DNA of 5,640 nucleotides from Pseudomonadota bacterium (GTDB taxonomy: Bacteria > Pseudomonadota > Alphaproteobacteria > Rhizobiales > Rhizobiaceae). Every line of letters starts with the position of its first letter. Position 1 is the first letter of the stretch. Location: assembly GCA_023387715.1 (NCBI GenBank), contig JAEWHQ010000074.1, forward strand, positions 1-5,640, written 5' to 3'. Shown here piece by piece: positions 1 through 5,102 of the stretch. The notes under the pieces were generated by a model. The model was not told the origin of the DNA. It saw nothing but the letters and a program-made list of their open reading frames with translations, and did no database searches. The translations under genes and the position numbers were made by a program.

Positions 1-2
1 AT

Positions 3-413
3 CTGGAGCCGTTAAAAGGCCAGATGGATTTGGTTTTGACCGATGCGCCTTGCACAGGTGCCGGTACATGGCGTCGCCGTCCTGATGCCAAATGGCGCCT
101 GACCGAACAGCAATTGGAGCGCCGTGAGCAAGATCAGCAGGATGTGCTGAACAGCGCCAAACATTACCTGAAAGCTGGCGGCCGTTTTGTTTATGTGACC
201 TGCTCGATTTTCGACAGTGAAAACAACCGTCAAATTGAGAAGTTCCTGGCTGAAAACAGCAATTTCTCGGAAGAGAAAATTGATCTTGCATCAATTGCAG
301 GGGCTGAATTTGGTGATGTTCAGCCGGTTTTCTTGTCTCATGGCTGTGTTTTCTCACCTAAACAGACCATGACTGACGGTTTTTATGTCGCAATTCTTAA
401 AAAACAGGCCTGA
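3..413 (+). CDS. rsmB: RsmB/NOP-family rRNA (cytosine-5) methyltransferase, C-terminal part
   Basis: Partial gene: the reading frame is open to the left edge and 136 residues are visible, of a family usually near 430. The family uses S-adenosylmethionine to methylate C5 of cytosine in RNA; RsmB acts on 16S rRNA in the cytoplasm. Visible are motif IV, DAPCTGAGTWRRRPDAKWR (cysteine at visible residue 17), then motif VI, VTCS (cysteine at residue 67). These two cysteines are the hallmark of RNA m5C methyltransferases: the TCS cysteine attacks C6 of the base and the motif IV cysteine helps release the product. The C-terminus (TDGFYVAILKK) is typical for the fold. The N-terminal NusB-like region and the SAM-binding motif I lie outside the window, so the exact paralogue is inferred. 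No terminator is visible before the next gene, 119 bases downstream, so read-through into the thioesterase gene is possible. Confidence 0.88.
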   Translation: MEPLKGQMDLVLTDAPCTGAGTWRRRPDAKWRLTEQQLERREQDQQDVLNSAKHYLKAGGRFVYVTCSIFDSENNRQIEKFLAENSNFSEEKIDLASIAGAEFGDVQPVFLSHGCVFSPKQTMTDGFYVAILKKQA

Positions 414-486
414 CGACAGATTATTTATTCTCGCCCATGCAAAATAGTAAAAGAATAACTGGCTTCTTTAACAATTGAGCAGCATA

Positions 487-505
487 AATATGAAACTGTC
501 ATATT
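487..505. promoter_or_regulatory. Perfect 7-bp inverted repeat upstream of the thioesterase gene (possible operator)
   Basis: The arms AATATGA (487-493) and TCATATT (499-505) are exact reverse complements separated by five bases (AACTG). The right arm ends 27 bases before the chosen start codon. A 19-base dyad of this size is typical of a dimeric repressor site. A weak sigma70-like pair, TTGAGC (475-480) and TCATAT (499-504) with an 18-base spacer, overlaps it, which would suit repression. As RNA the stem is A/U-rich and short, so a DNA site seems more likely than a structured RNA. The binding protein is unknown. Confidence 0.3.
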
Positions 506-532
506 CAGTCATGTGTGTGTTGGGGAGGATTT

Positions 533-988
533 ATGTCGGATGCAAGAATAGCCGAGGCTGATTTTCAGCTGCGTGTTGAGGAGAGCTTCGCAAGGCAGCC
601 GGCCTTAAAGCTGATCGGCGCGGATTTAACGCGTTGCGAGCCGGGTATCGTCGAAATCGAATTGCCCTTTCGCAATGATCTGACCCAACAGCATGGCTAT
701 TTGCATGCGGGCATTATTTCGGCAGCACTTGATTCTGCTTGCGGCTATGCAGCATTTACGCTGATGCCAGCCGATGCCGCCGTTTTGACCATTGAGTTCA
801 AAGTCAACTTGCTGGCACCGGGGCAGGGTGATAGGTTTTTATTCCGTGGCGAGGTAACAAAGCCTGGCCGAACCATCATGGTGAGCGATGGTCAGGCCTT
901 TGCGGTGACCGACACGGAAGTGCGGCTGATTGCGACGATGACTGCAACGGTGATGGTGGTGCAGGATCGCAAAGGTTTGCAAGGCTAA
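533..988 (+). CDS. PaaI-family hotdog-fold acyl-CoA thioesterase
   Basis: A 151-residue single-domain protein, the normal length for the PaaI/YbgC-like hotdog family, which hydrolyses acyl-CoA thioesters in the cytoplasm as tetramers or dimers. The family signature is HGYLHAG at residues 54-60, followed by the hotdog helix with Asp67 (ALDSACG), the usual catalytic acid position on that helix. The strand VLTIEFKVNLLAPG (84-97) and the GEVTKPGRTI segment (106-115) match the family's beta sheet. I start at ATG 533 because a strong ribosome site (GGGGAGG, 522-528) lies four bases upstream; a GTG at 515 would put that site inside the gene. The substrate cannot be told from sequence. It sits between rsmB and guaA with no terminator on either side, so it may be co-transcribed with one or both, although its biochemical link to them is not obvious. 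Confidence 0.85.
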   Translation: MSDARIAEADFQLRVEESFARQPALKLIGADLTRCEPGIVEIELPFRNDLTQQHGYLHAGIISAALDSACGYAAFTLMPADAAVLTIEFKVNLLAPGQGDRFLFRGEVTKPGRTIMVSDGQAFAVTDTEVRLIATMTATVMVVQDRKGLQG

Positions 989-1032
989 CCTGTATCCAAA
1001 CGGCATAAATTAAGAGCCTTTTTATCGTCTGC

Positions 1033-1060
1033 GTTACATTAAATGTGCTTCGTTCATAAC
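1033..1060 (+). promoter_or_regulatory. Candidate sigma70-type promoter for guaA
   Basis: GTTACA (1033-1038, four of six to TTGACA) and CATAAC (1055-1060, four of six to TATAAT) are separated by 16 bases. A transcript starting near 1067 would carry a leader of about 56 bases before guaA. The short palindrome ACATT-A-AATGT (1036-1046) overlaps the -35 and spacer. Both hexamers are mediocre, so this is a weak call; guaA could instead be read through from the thioesterase gene. Confidence 0.25.
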
Positions 1061-1080
1061 TGTTGTTAAGAGCGACGAAA

Positions 1081-1113
1081 ATGACCATTGCAACATGGAC
1101 ATTTTTTCTTTAG
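1081..1113 (+). other. Possible 10-codon upstream reading frame in the guaA leader
   Basis: ATG at 1081 opens a ten-codon frame (MTIATWTFFL) that stops with TAG at 1111-1113, touching the ATG at 1114 and ending nine bases before the preferred guaA start at 1123. Only a poor purine stretch (AAGAG, then GACGAAA) precedes it. It could be chance. The arrangement would allow a ribosome finishing the small frame to re-initiate on guaA, which otherwise lacks a good ribosome site. Confidence 0.15.
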
Positions 1114-1122
1114 ATGCTTCAC

Positions 1123-2682
1123 ATGAGCACCAATCATCCCGACACAATCCTTATCATCGACTTCGGAAGTCAGGTCACGCAGCTGATAGCGCGTCGTGTC
1201 CGTGAGGCCGGAGTTTATTCCGAAATCGTGCCTTTCCAGCTGGCCGGTGACGCATTCAAGCGGATCAATCCGCGTGCTGTCATCCTGTCCGGAAGCCCGC
1301 ACTCAACCACTGATATTGGCAGCCCGCGTGCGCCGCAGGCAGTGTTTGAAGCCGGTATTCCGGTGCTTGGCATTTGCTATGGTGAACAGACCATGTGCGA
1401 ACAGCTCGGCGGCAAAGTTGAAAGCGGCCATGACCGTGAATTTGGTCGTGCCTTCCTTGACGTTCAGGAAGACAGCGCGCTGTTCAACGGTCTGTGGGCA
1501 AAAGGCACACGTCATCAGGTTTGGATGAGCCATGGTGACCGCGTAACTGCGCTGCCTGAAGGCTTTAAAATTATCGGAACCTCCACCAACGCGCCTTATG
1601 CTGCTATCGCTGACGAAAAGCGCAAATATTACGGCGTGCAGTTCCATCCGGAAGTGGTGCACACACCCGATGGTGCAAAACTCCTGCAAAACTTCGTCCA
1701 CAATATTGCTGGCATCAAGCCGGACTGGACAATGACCGCTTACCGCCAGCAGGCTGTGGAAGCCATCCGCAAGCAGGTTGGTTCGGGCAAAGTGATCTGT
1801 GCGCTTTCAGGCGGTGTGGATTCTTCCGTTGCAGCTCTTCTCATCCATGAAGCGGTTGGCGATCAGCTGACCTGTATTTTGGTTGACCATGGTTTGATGC
1901 GCAAAAACGAAGCAGCTGATGTGGTTGCAATGTTCAAAGAACATTATGACCTGCCGCTGATTTTGGTGAATGCACAGGATCGTTTTATTTCCGCTCTGGA
2001 AGGCGAAACCGACCCTGAGAAGAAGCGCAAGACCATTGGCCGTCTCTTCATCGAAGTGTTTGAAGAAGAAGCCAATAAGCTTGGTGGTGCTGACTTCCTC
2101 GCACAGGGCACACTCTATCCGGATGTGATTGAAAGTGTTTCTTTCACTGGTGGCCCTTCGGTTACAATCAAATCGCACCACAATGTGGGTGGCTTGCCTG
2201 AGCGCATGAATATGCAGCTGGTCGAGCCATTGCGCGAATTGTTTAAAGACGAAGTGCGCGTGCTGGGTAAAGAGCTTGGTCTTCCCGATAGCTTCATTGG
2301 CCGTCACCCGTTCCCGGGTCCGGGTCTTGCTATCCGCTGCCCGGGTGGCATCACCCGTGAGAAGCTGGAAATCCTGCGTGAAGCCGATGCGGTTTACTTG
2401 GATGAAATCCGCAAAGCCGGTCTTTATGACACCATCTGGCAGGCTTTTGCTGTGCTGTTGCCGGTGCAAACCGTTGGCGTGATGGGCGATGGCCGTACCT
2501 ATGAATTCGTATGTGCGCTGCGTGCGGTCACATCGGTTGATGGTATGACAGCAGATTTCTACCATTACGATATGGACTTTTTGGCGAAGGCCGCCACCCG
2601 TATCATTAATGAAGTTCGCGGTATTAACCGCGTGGTCTATGATATCACTTCGAAGCCTCCGGGCACCATCGAGTGGGAATAA
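1123..2682 (+). CDS. guaA: GMP synthase (glutamine-hydrolysing)
   Basis: Makes GMP from XMP, ATP and glutamine, the last step of guanine nucleotide synthesis, in the cytoplasm as a dimer. At 519 residues it is full length. The N-terminal class I glutamine amidotransferase domain (about 8-200) has nucleophile Cys85 in GICYGEQ and the His175/Glu177 pair in FHPE. The ATP pyrophosphatase domain follows, with its P-loop SGGVDSS at 229-235. The C-terminal XMP-binding/dimerisation domain ends in the classic KPPGTIEWE. The downstream half contains the family blocks GQ-like [12 protein letters not shown] (327-338), HHNVGGLP and [11 protein letters not shown] prefer ATG 1123 ([17 protein letters not shown]) because it matches the N-terminus of Brucella-type GuaA as I recall it; ATG 1114 would add three residues. 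Neither start has a strong ribosome site. In many alphaproteobacteria guaA lies near guaB and rsmB, consistent with the gene upstream. Confidence 0.97.
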   Translation: MSTNHPDTILIIDFGSQVTQLIARRVREAGVYSEIVPFQLAGDAFKRINPRAVILSGSPHSTTDIGSPRAPQAVFEAGIPVLGICYGEQTMCEQLGGKVESGHDREFGRAFLDVQEDSALFNGLWAKGTRHQVWMSHGDRVTALPEGFKIIGTSTNAPYAAIADEKRKYYGVQFHPEVVHTPDGAKLLQNFVHNIAGIKPDWTMTAYRQQAVEAIRKQVGSGKVICALSGGVDSSVAALLIHEAVGDQLTCILVDHGLMRKNEAADVVAMFKEHYDLPLILVNAQDRFISALEGETDPEKKRKTIGRLFIEVFEEEANKLGGADFLAQGTLYPDVIESVSFTGGPSVTIKSHHNVGGLPERMNMQLVEPLRELFKDEVRVLGKELGLPDSFIGRHPFPGPGLAIRCPGGITREKLEILREADAVYLDEIRKAGLYDTIWQAFAVLLPVQTVGVMGDGRTYEFVCALRAVTSVDGMTADFYHYDMDFLAKAATRIINEVRGINRVVYDITSKPPGTIEWE

Positions 2683-2685
2683 GTT

Positions 2686-2720
2686 AAAAAACAATGCGCC
2701 AATCGGCGCATTGTTTTTTT
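2686..2720 (+). terminator. Intrinsic terminator after guaA
   Basis: A perfect 10-bp stem ACAATGCGCC (2691-2700) / GGCGCATTGT (2705-2714) closes a four-base loop (AATC) and runs into seven Ts (2714-2720). The As at 2686-2690 extend the pairing with the T tract, so the element could also act on minus-strand transcripts. It starts three bases after the guaA stop and makes read-through into purC unlikely. Confidence 0.93.
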
Positions 2721-2724
2721 GGGG

Positions 2725-2794
2725 GCATGTCTCCCAAAAGTGGGAACCGGTTTTGGGATAAAGACATGGCCAAAACCAAAAGTCAGATCAGTGC
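2725..2794. repeat. Brucella/rhizobial-type palindromic intergenic repeat
   Basis: The core has an outer stem CATGTCT (2726-2732) / AGACATG (2762-2768) and an inner stem CCCAAAA (2733-2739) / TTTTGGG (2751-2757), with loop GTGGGAACCGG and a one-sided ATAA bulge at 2758-2761. From memory, this pattern (CATGTC...CGGTTT.GGGATAA.GACATG followed by an AAA-rich tail) recurs between genes throughout Brucella, Ochrobactrum and rhizobial chromosomes; the tail here would be roughly 2769-2794. Its role is unknown; such elements may act as mRNA stabilisers, protein sites or simply non-autonomous mobile repeats. It sits directly behind the guaA terminator and fills most of the gap to purC, so the purC promoter must lie within or just after it. 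Exact family name and right boundary are uncertain. Confidence 0.7.
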
Positions 2795-2816
2795 ATAAAC
2801 CTTAGCGAGCAAACGA

Positions 2817-3527
2817 ATGAACAGCAGCGAAAAGATTTATTCCGGCAAAACCAAAGACCTCTACGCGCTAGAAAACGGCAACGTTCTTCTGGTGTTCAAG
2901 GATGATGTAACCGGCGCAGACGGTGTGATCGATCCGGGTGCAAACACCGTTATTGGTCAGGTTGAAGGCAAGGGACGCAAGTCTCTCGCTATGACGGATT
3001 ATTTCTTCAAGCGTCTGCATGCTGCCGATGTGCCGACCCATCTGGTCAATCTTGATCTGGAAAAAGGCACTATGGAAGTGCGCCGCGCCGAGCCTTTGGG
3101 CAAGGATATCAACGGCACCGGCGGTTTTGAATTTGTTTGCCGCACACGCCCTTGGGGCAGCTTCATTCGTCGTTATCAGCAATATATTCGTGATACCGAG
3201 CAGAAATTTGACAATCTCGTTGAGATCACTGTCAAAGATGATGAACGCGGCGACCCGCTGATCAATGATGATACAATCGTGGCTCTTGGTCTTTTGAGCC
3301 CTGAGCATCTTGCAAAGGCTAAAGACATTACCCGCAATGTATGCCGCATTGTTGAGGCTGACCTGCGCGGCCTCGGCCTGACACTGATTGATATGAAAAT
3401 TGAAATCGGTCTGATTGATGGTGAGGTTGTGGTGATCGATGAGATTTCTGCTGATGCCATGCGTGTTATGGACGAAACCGGCAAAGTGCTTGAGCACGCC
3501 AAAGTCTATGAAAAACTGATCGGCTGA
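2817..3527 (+). CDS. purC: Phosphoribosylaminoimidazole-succinocarboxamide (SAICAR) synthase, divergent short form
   Basis: The family condenses CAIR with L-aspartate using ATP, the eighth step of IMP synthesis. The 236 residues carry the SAICAR synthetase signatures in order: GKTKDLY (10-16), FKDDVTG (27-33), DPGANTV (39-45), FVCRTRPWGSFIRRY (106-120), KDDERGDP (140-147), DMKIEIG (192-198) and DEISADAMRV (208-217). Standard proteobacterial PurC instead has TAFNG after FKDD, an EVVVRN...GS segment and DEISPDTCRLWD near the end. The DPGANTV block and the DEIS..(N/A)MRV ending resemble the subfamily I remember from Clostridia. No purS, purQ or purL is adjacent, unlike the usual alphaproteobacterial purC cluster, so this may be a second copy. 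ATG 2817 is preceded only by a weak AGCGAG (2804-2809). It is flanked by terminators, so it is probably a single-gene unit. Substrate specificity is inferred. Confidence 0.88.
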   Translation: MNSSEKIYSGKTKDLYALENGNVLLVFKDDVTGADGVIDPGANTVIGQVEGKGRKSLAMTDYFFKRLHAADVPTHLVNLDLEKGTMEVRRAEPLGKDINGTGGFEFVCRTRPWGSFIRRYQQYIRDTEQKFDNLVEITVKDDERGDPLINDDTIVALGLLSPEHLAKAKDITRNVCRIVEADLRGLGLTLIDMKIEIGLIDGEVVVIDEISADAMRVMDETGKVLEHAKVYEKLIG

Positions 3528-3555
3528 TTGATCATCTATATCGGATTGTGATGAG

Positions 3556-3597
3556 AAAAACACCGCCGCGATTATCCATTCGTGGCGGTGTTTTTTT
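3556..3597 (+). terminator. Intrinsic terminator after purC
   Basis: An 11-bp stem CACCGCCGCGA (3561-3571) / TCGTGGCGGTG (3580-3590), with one G-U pair, encloses an eight-base loop (TTATCCAT) and is followed by seven Ts (3591-3597). As at 3556-3560 pair with the T tract. It lies 33 bases after the purC stop and separates purC from nadX. Confidence 0.92.
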
Positions 3598-3628
3598 ATT
3601 TAAAAGCATGTGGAATTGTCTGGAGCAG

Positions 3629-3656
3629 TTTTCACGAAGGGCATTTTGGGTGTAAA
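3629..3656 (+). promoter_or_regulatory. Candidate promoter for the aspartate dehydrogenase gene
   Basis: TTTTCA (3629-3634) and TGTAAA (3651-3656), each four of six to the sigma70 consensus, are spaced by 16 bases. The -10 overlaps the small palindrome GTGT-AA-ACAC (3650-3659), and the near-identical decamers CACGAAGGGC (3633-3642) and CACGAAGAGC (3657-3666) bracket the spacer and -10. A promoter is needed here because a terminator lies just upstream, but the exact hexamers are a guess. Confidence 0.25.
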
Positions 3657-3667
3657 CACGAAGAGCA

Positions 3668-3683
3668 GCGCATGGGCATGCGC
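3668..3683. promoter_or_regulatory. Short inverted repeat before nadX (possible operator)
   Basis: GCGCATG (3668-3674) and CATGCGC (3677-3683) are exact reverse complements around two Gs. The element lies 26 bases before the nadX start and 13 bases before its ribosome site, downstream of the candidate promoter, where a roadblock repressor or an RNA hairpin could act. The two-base centre is too tight for an RNA loop without opening the inner pairs, which favours a DNA site or chance. Confidence 0.22.
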
Positions 3684-3709
3684 GCGACTTTATTTCAGGG
3701 AGAAAATGA

Positions 3710-4534
3710 ATGCGTATCGGTTTAATCGGTTATGGTAATATCTCACGCACCTTAATGAAGTTGCTGAGTGATGAATTAGCCGCTCCTTTAACCTCCCTGA
3801 CCGTTTTAAGCCTGCCGGAATTTGCAGAAACCACACGCCAGCAATTGGCGGAAGAGGGCAAGAAAGTTGCCGGTGAACTAACCGTCGTTGATAATGGTGA
3901 TGCGTTTTTAAGCGCTTCTTTTGATCTGGTAATCGAATGCGCAGGCCATGCGGCCGTTTCAGCTTATGTGCCGGAATTTTTAAGCCGCGGCACAGATACA
4001 ATCATTGTATCCATCGGTGCGCTGGCTGATCAGGAGCTGGAAACACGTTTACGCAAAGCGGCTGAAACGGGCGGTGGTCAGATCATCCTGCCGGCGGGGG
4101 CTATTGGTGGTGTTGATATTCTGTCGGCTCTTCGTCCGACAGGTCTGACAAGCGTTACCTATCGTGGCCGCAAGCCACCTGTGGCTTGGTCCGGCACACC
4201 TGCTGAAGATATTCTGGATCTGCCGAATGTCAAAGAAGCGGTGGTTTTCTTCAAGGGTAATGCGCGTGATGCAGCGCAGCAATATCCGAAAAATGCCAAT
4301 GTGGCGGCAACATTGGCGCTGGCTGGTCTAGGTTTTGAAGCCACGAAAGTGGAGCTGGTGGCTGATCCGCAAGCACCGGGTAATGTGCATGAATATCATG
4401 TGGAATCGCCGGTTGCCAATTATCGTATAGAGATTGAAAATAAGCCATCGGCAGGCAATGCCAAAACCTCTGTGACAACAGTTTATAGCGTGTTGCGCGC
4501 GGTGATGAACCGCATTCAGCCGGTGGTTATTTAA
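3710..4534 (+). CDS. nadX: L-aspartate dehydrogenase (NadX family)
   Basis: NAD(P)-dependent oxidoreductase that interconverts L-aspartate with iminoaspartate, which either feeds NAD synthesis through NadA or hydrolyses to oxaloacetate; cytoplasmic. The 274 residues are slightly longer than the usual 255-270. The N-terminal Rossmann fold opens with IGLIGYGNIS (3-12), a GxGxxx variant of the dinucleotide loop. Then come SIGALAD (101-107), LPAGAIGGVDIL (127-138), YRGRKPP (151-157), YPKNANVAATLALAGLG (192-208) and NVHEYHVES (225-233), where His227 sits at the family's catalytic histidine position. The C-terminal block reads PSAGNAKTS (246-254), where most members have NPKTS. A good ribosome site, AGGGAGA (3697-3703), lies six bases before ATG 3710. 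The first 114 codons use TTA for leucine eight times, whereas guaA and purC use it not at all. Role in NAD versus aspartate metabolism cannot be decided here. Confidence 0.87.
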   Translation: MRIGLIGYGNISRTLMKLLSDELAAPLTSLTVLSLPEFAETTRQQLAEEGKKVAGELTVVDNGDAFLSASFDLVIECAGHAAVSAYVPEFLSRGTDTIIVSIGALADQELETRLRKAAETGGGQIILPAGAIGGVDILSALRPTGLTSVTYRGRKPPVAWSGTPAEDILDLPNVKEAVVFFKGNARDAAQQYPKNANVAATLALAGLGFEATKVELVADPQAPGNVHEYHVESPVANYRIEIENKPSAGNAKTSVTTVYSVLRAVMNRIQPVVI

Positions 4535-4556
4535 GTTTTAAAGTGTGATTGATTTA

Positions 4557-4591
4557 ATAAAAGCGGCGCATTTTAAGTGCGCCGCTTTTTT
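4557..4591. terminator. Bidirectional terminator between nadX and the convergent minus-strand gene
   Basis: A perfect 12-bp stem AAAAGCGGCGCA (4559-4570) / TGCGCCGCTTTT (4578-4589) closes a seven-base loop, with six Ts at 4586-4591 on the plus strand and TTTTATT on the minus strand. It lies 24 bases after the nadX stop and four bases from the minus-strand gene's stop, so one hairpin probably serves both convergent units. The plus-strand direction is the stronger. Confidence 0.9.
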
Positions 4592-4595
4592 GTTT

Positions 4596-5102
4596 TTAAA
4601 GAAAACGGGTGGTGTAAATTTCATTTGCCGCTAGTGGCAAAAGACGGTTGGCCATTTCGGCCTTCAGGTCTTCCAGATGTGCTGCCTCTTCTGGTGTTTT
4701 ATCGGCCTTGGCACCAAGACGCACAAACTCTTCTTTCACATGACCGGGTTTGATCACTGCTTCCACGGTTTTGCCGCGATAGGTGAAATGCCAGACATAA
4801 GGCCCCGGAAATTCGTCGATGACGTTTTTGCCGCCTAAAGATTTATCAATGGTGAGGCGGTTGTCCGTCAGGGCACGGGTGACCATTTCCATGGCATCAC
4901 GGCCGCCAGGGCCTGAAAAGGCGGTGTTGATGACAATTTCACGGCGCTCAACAGGTTGATCAAACAGTGCAAAACCTGCCTGCATGGCTTTGAGTGCATG
5001 GGTTACACCCCCTGGAAAACCACCACCATGATAGGTGTTGATATCGTGAAACGAGAAGGTGAGCTTCATGCCGTTTTCGGCAACGGTGATAATGTCATGC
5101 AT
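4596..5102 (-). CDS. Unassigned 168-residue protein, possibly FmdE-like without the metal cysteines
   Basis: I do not recognise this family with certainty. It is soluble, with no signal peptide or membrane segment. Features seen: TYHGGGFPGGVTHALKAMQAG (23-43), INTAFSGPGGRDAMEMVTRAL (58-78), YVWHFTYRGKTVEAVIKPG (102-120) and a charged helical tail (121-168). In order and spacing these recall FmdE (formylmethanofuran dehydrogenase subunit E-like) proteins: HGH.CPG with a following helix, then SCGVDA, then a tyrosine/phenylalanine strand. Here both ligand cysteine positions would be replaced (Phe29 and Gly65 or nearby), so any metal site would differ. That assignment is inference. The start ATG (5102-5100) overlaps the end of the upstream gene by eight bases (ATGCATGA), implying translational coupling and a shared task. 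An internal Met12 is a possible alternative start, but the overlap favours Met1. It ends beside a shared terminator. Confidence 0.72.
   Translation of the reverse strand: MHDIITVAENGMKLTFSFHDINTYHGGGFPGGVTHALKAMQAGFALFDQPVERREIVINTAFSGPGGRDAMEMVTRALTDNRLTIDKSLGGKNVIDEFPGPYVWHFTYRGKTVEAVIKPGHVKEEFVRLGAKADKTPEEAAHLEDLKAEMANRLLPLAANEIYTTRFL

Noticed and set aside
515..532. GTG at 515 as the thioesterase start
   Set aside because: It would place the strong GGGGAGG ribosome site inside the coding sequence; ATG 533 has that site at usable spacing.
414..532. A terminator or RNA gene between rsmB and the thioesterase gene
   Set aside because: No G/C-rich hairpin with a T run is present; only the short A/T-rich dyad reported above.
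1114..1122. ATG 1114 as the guaA start
   Set aside because: It adds only MLH before the MST N-terminus that I recall from related GuaA proteins, and has no better ribosome site; it cannot be fully excluded.
989..1122. A purine or guanine riboswitch in the guaA leader
   Set aside because: The gap shows no three-stem purine aptamer layout and no terminator hairpin; the only dyad is the 11-base ACATTAAATGT.
1807..2694. Long minus-strand open frame (295 codons) opposite guaA
   Set aside because: It lies wholly antisense to the clearly real guaA, ends in no recognisable domain and has the low-complexity look of a shadow frame.
2766..2798. Ten-codon frame MAKTKSQISA upstream of purC
   Set aside because: It begins within the palindromic repeat and is best explained as the tail of that element.
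2868..3563. Minus-strand open frame (231 codons) opposite purC
   Set aside because: It is antisense to purC across nearly its whole length, starts inside the purC terminator region and shows no family motif.
3706..3732. ATG at 3706, four bases before the nadX start
   Set aside because: It is in another frame and stops after a few codons; ATG 3710 has the better-spaced ribosome site and the dinucleotide-binding N-terminus.
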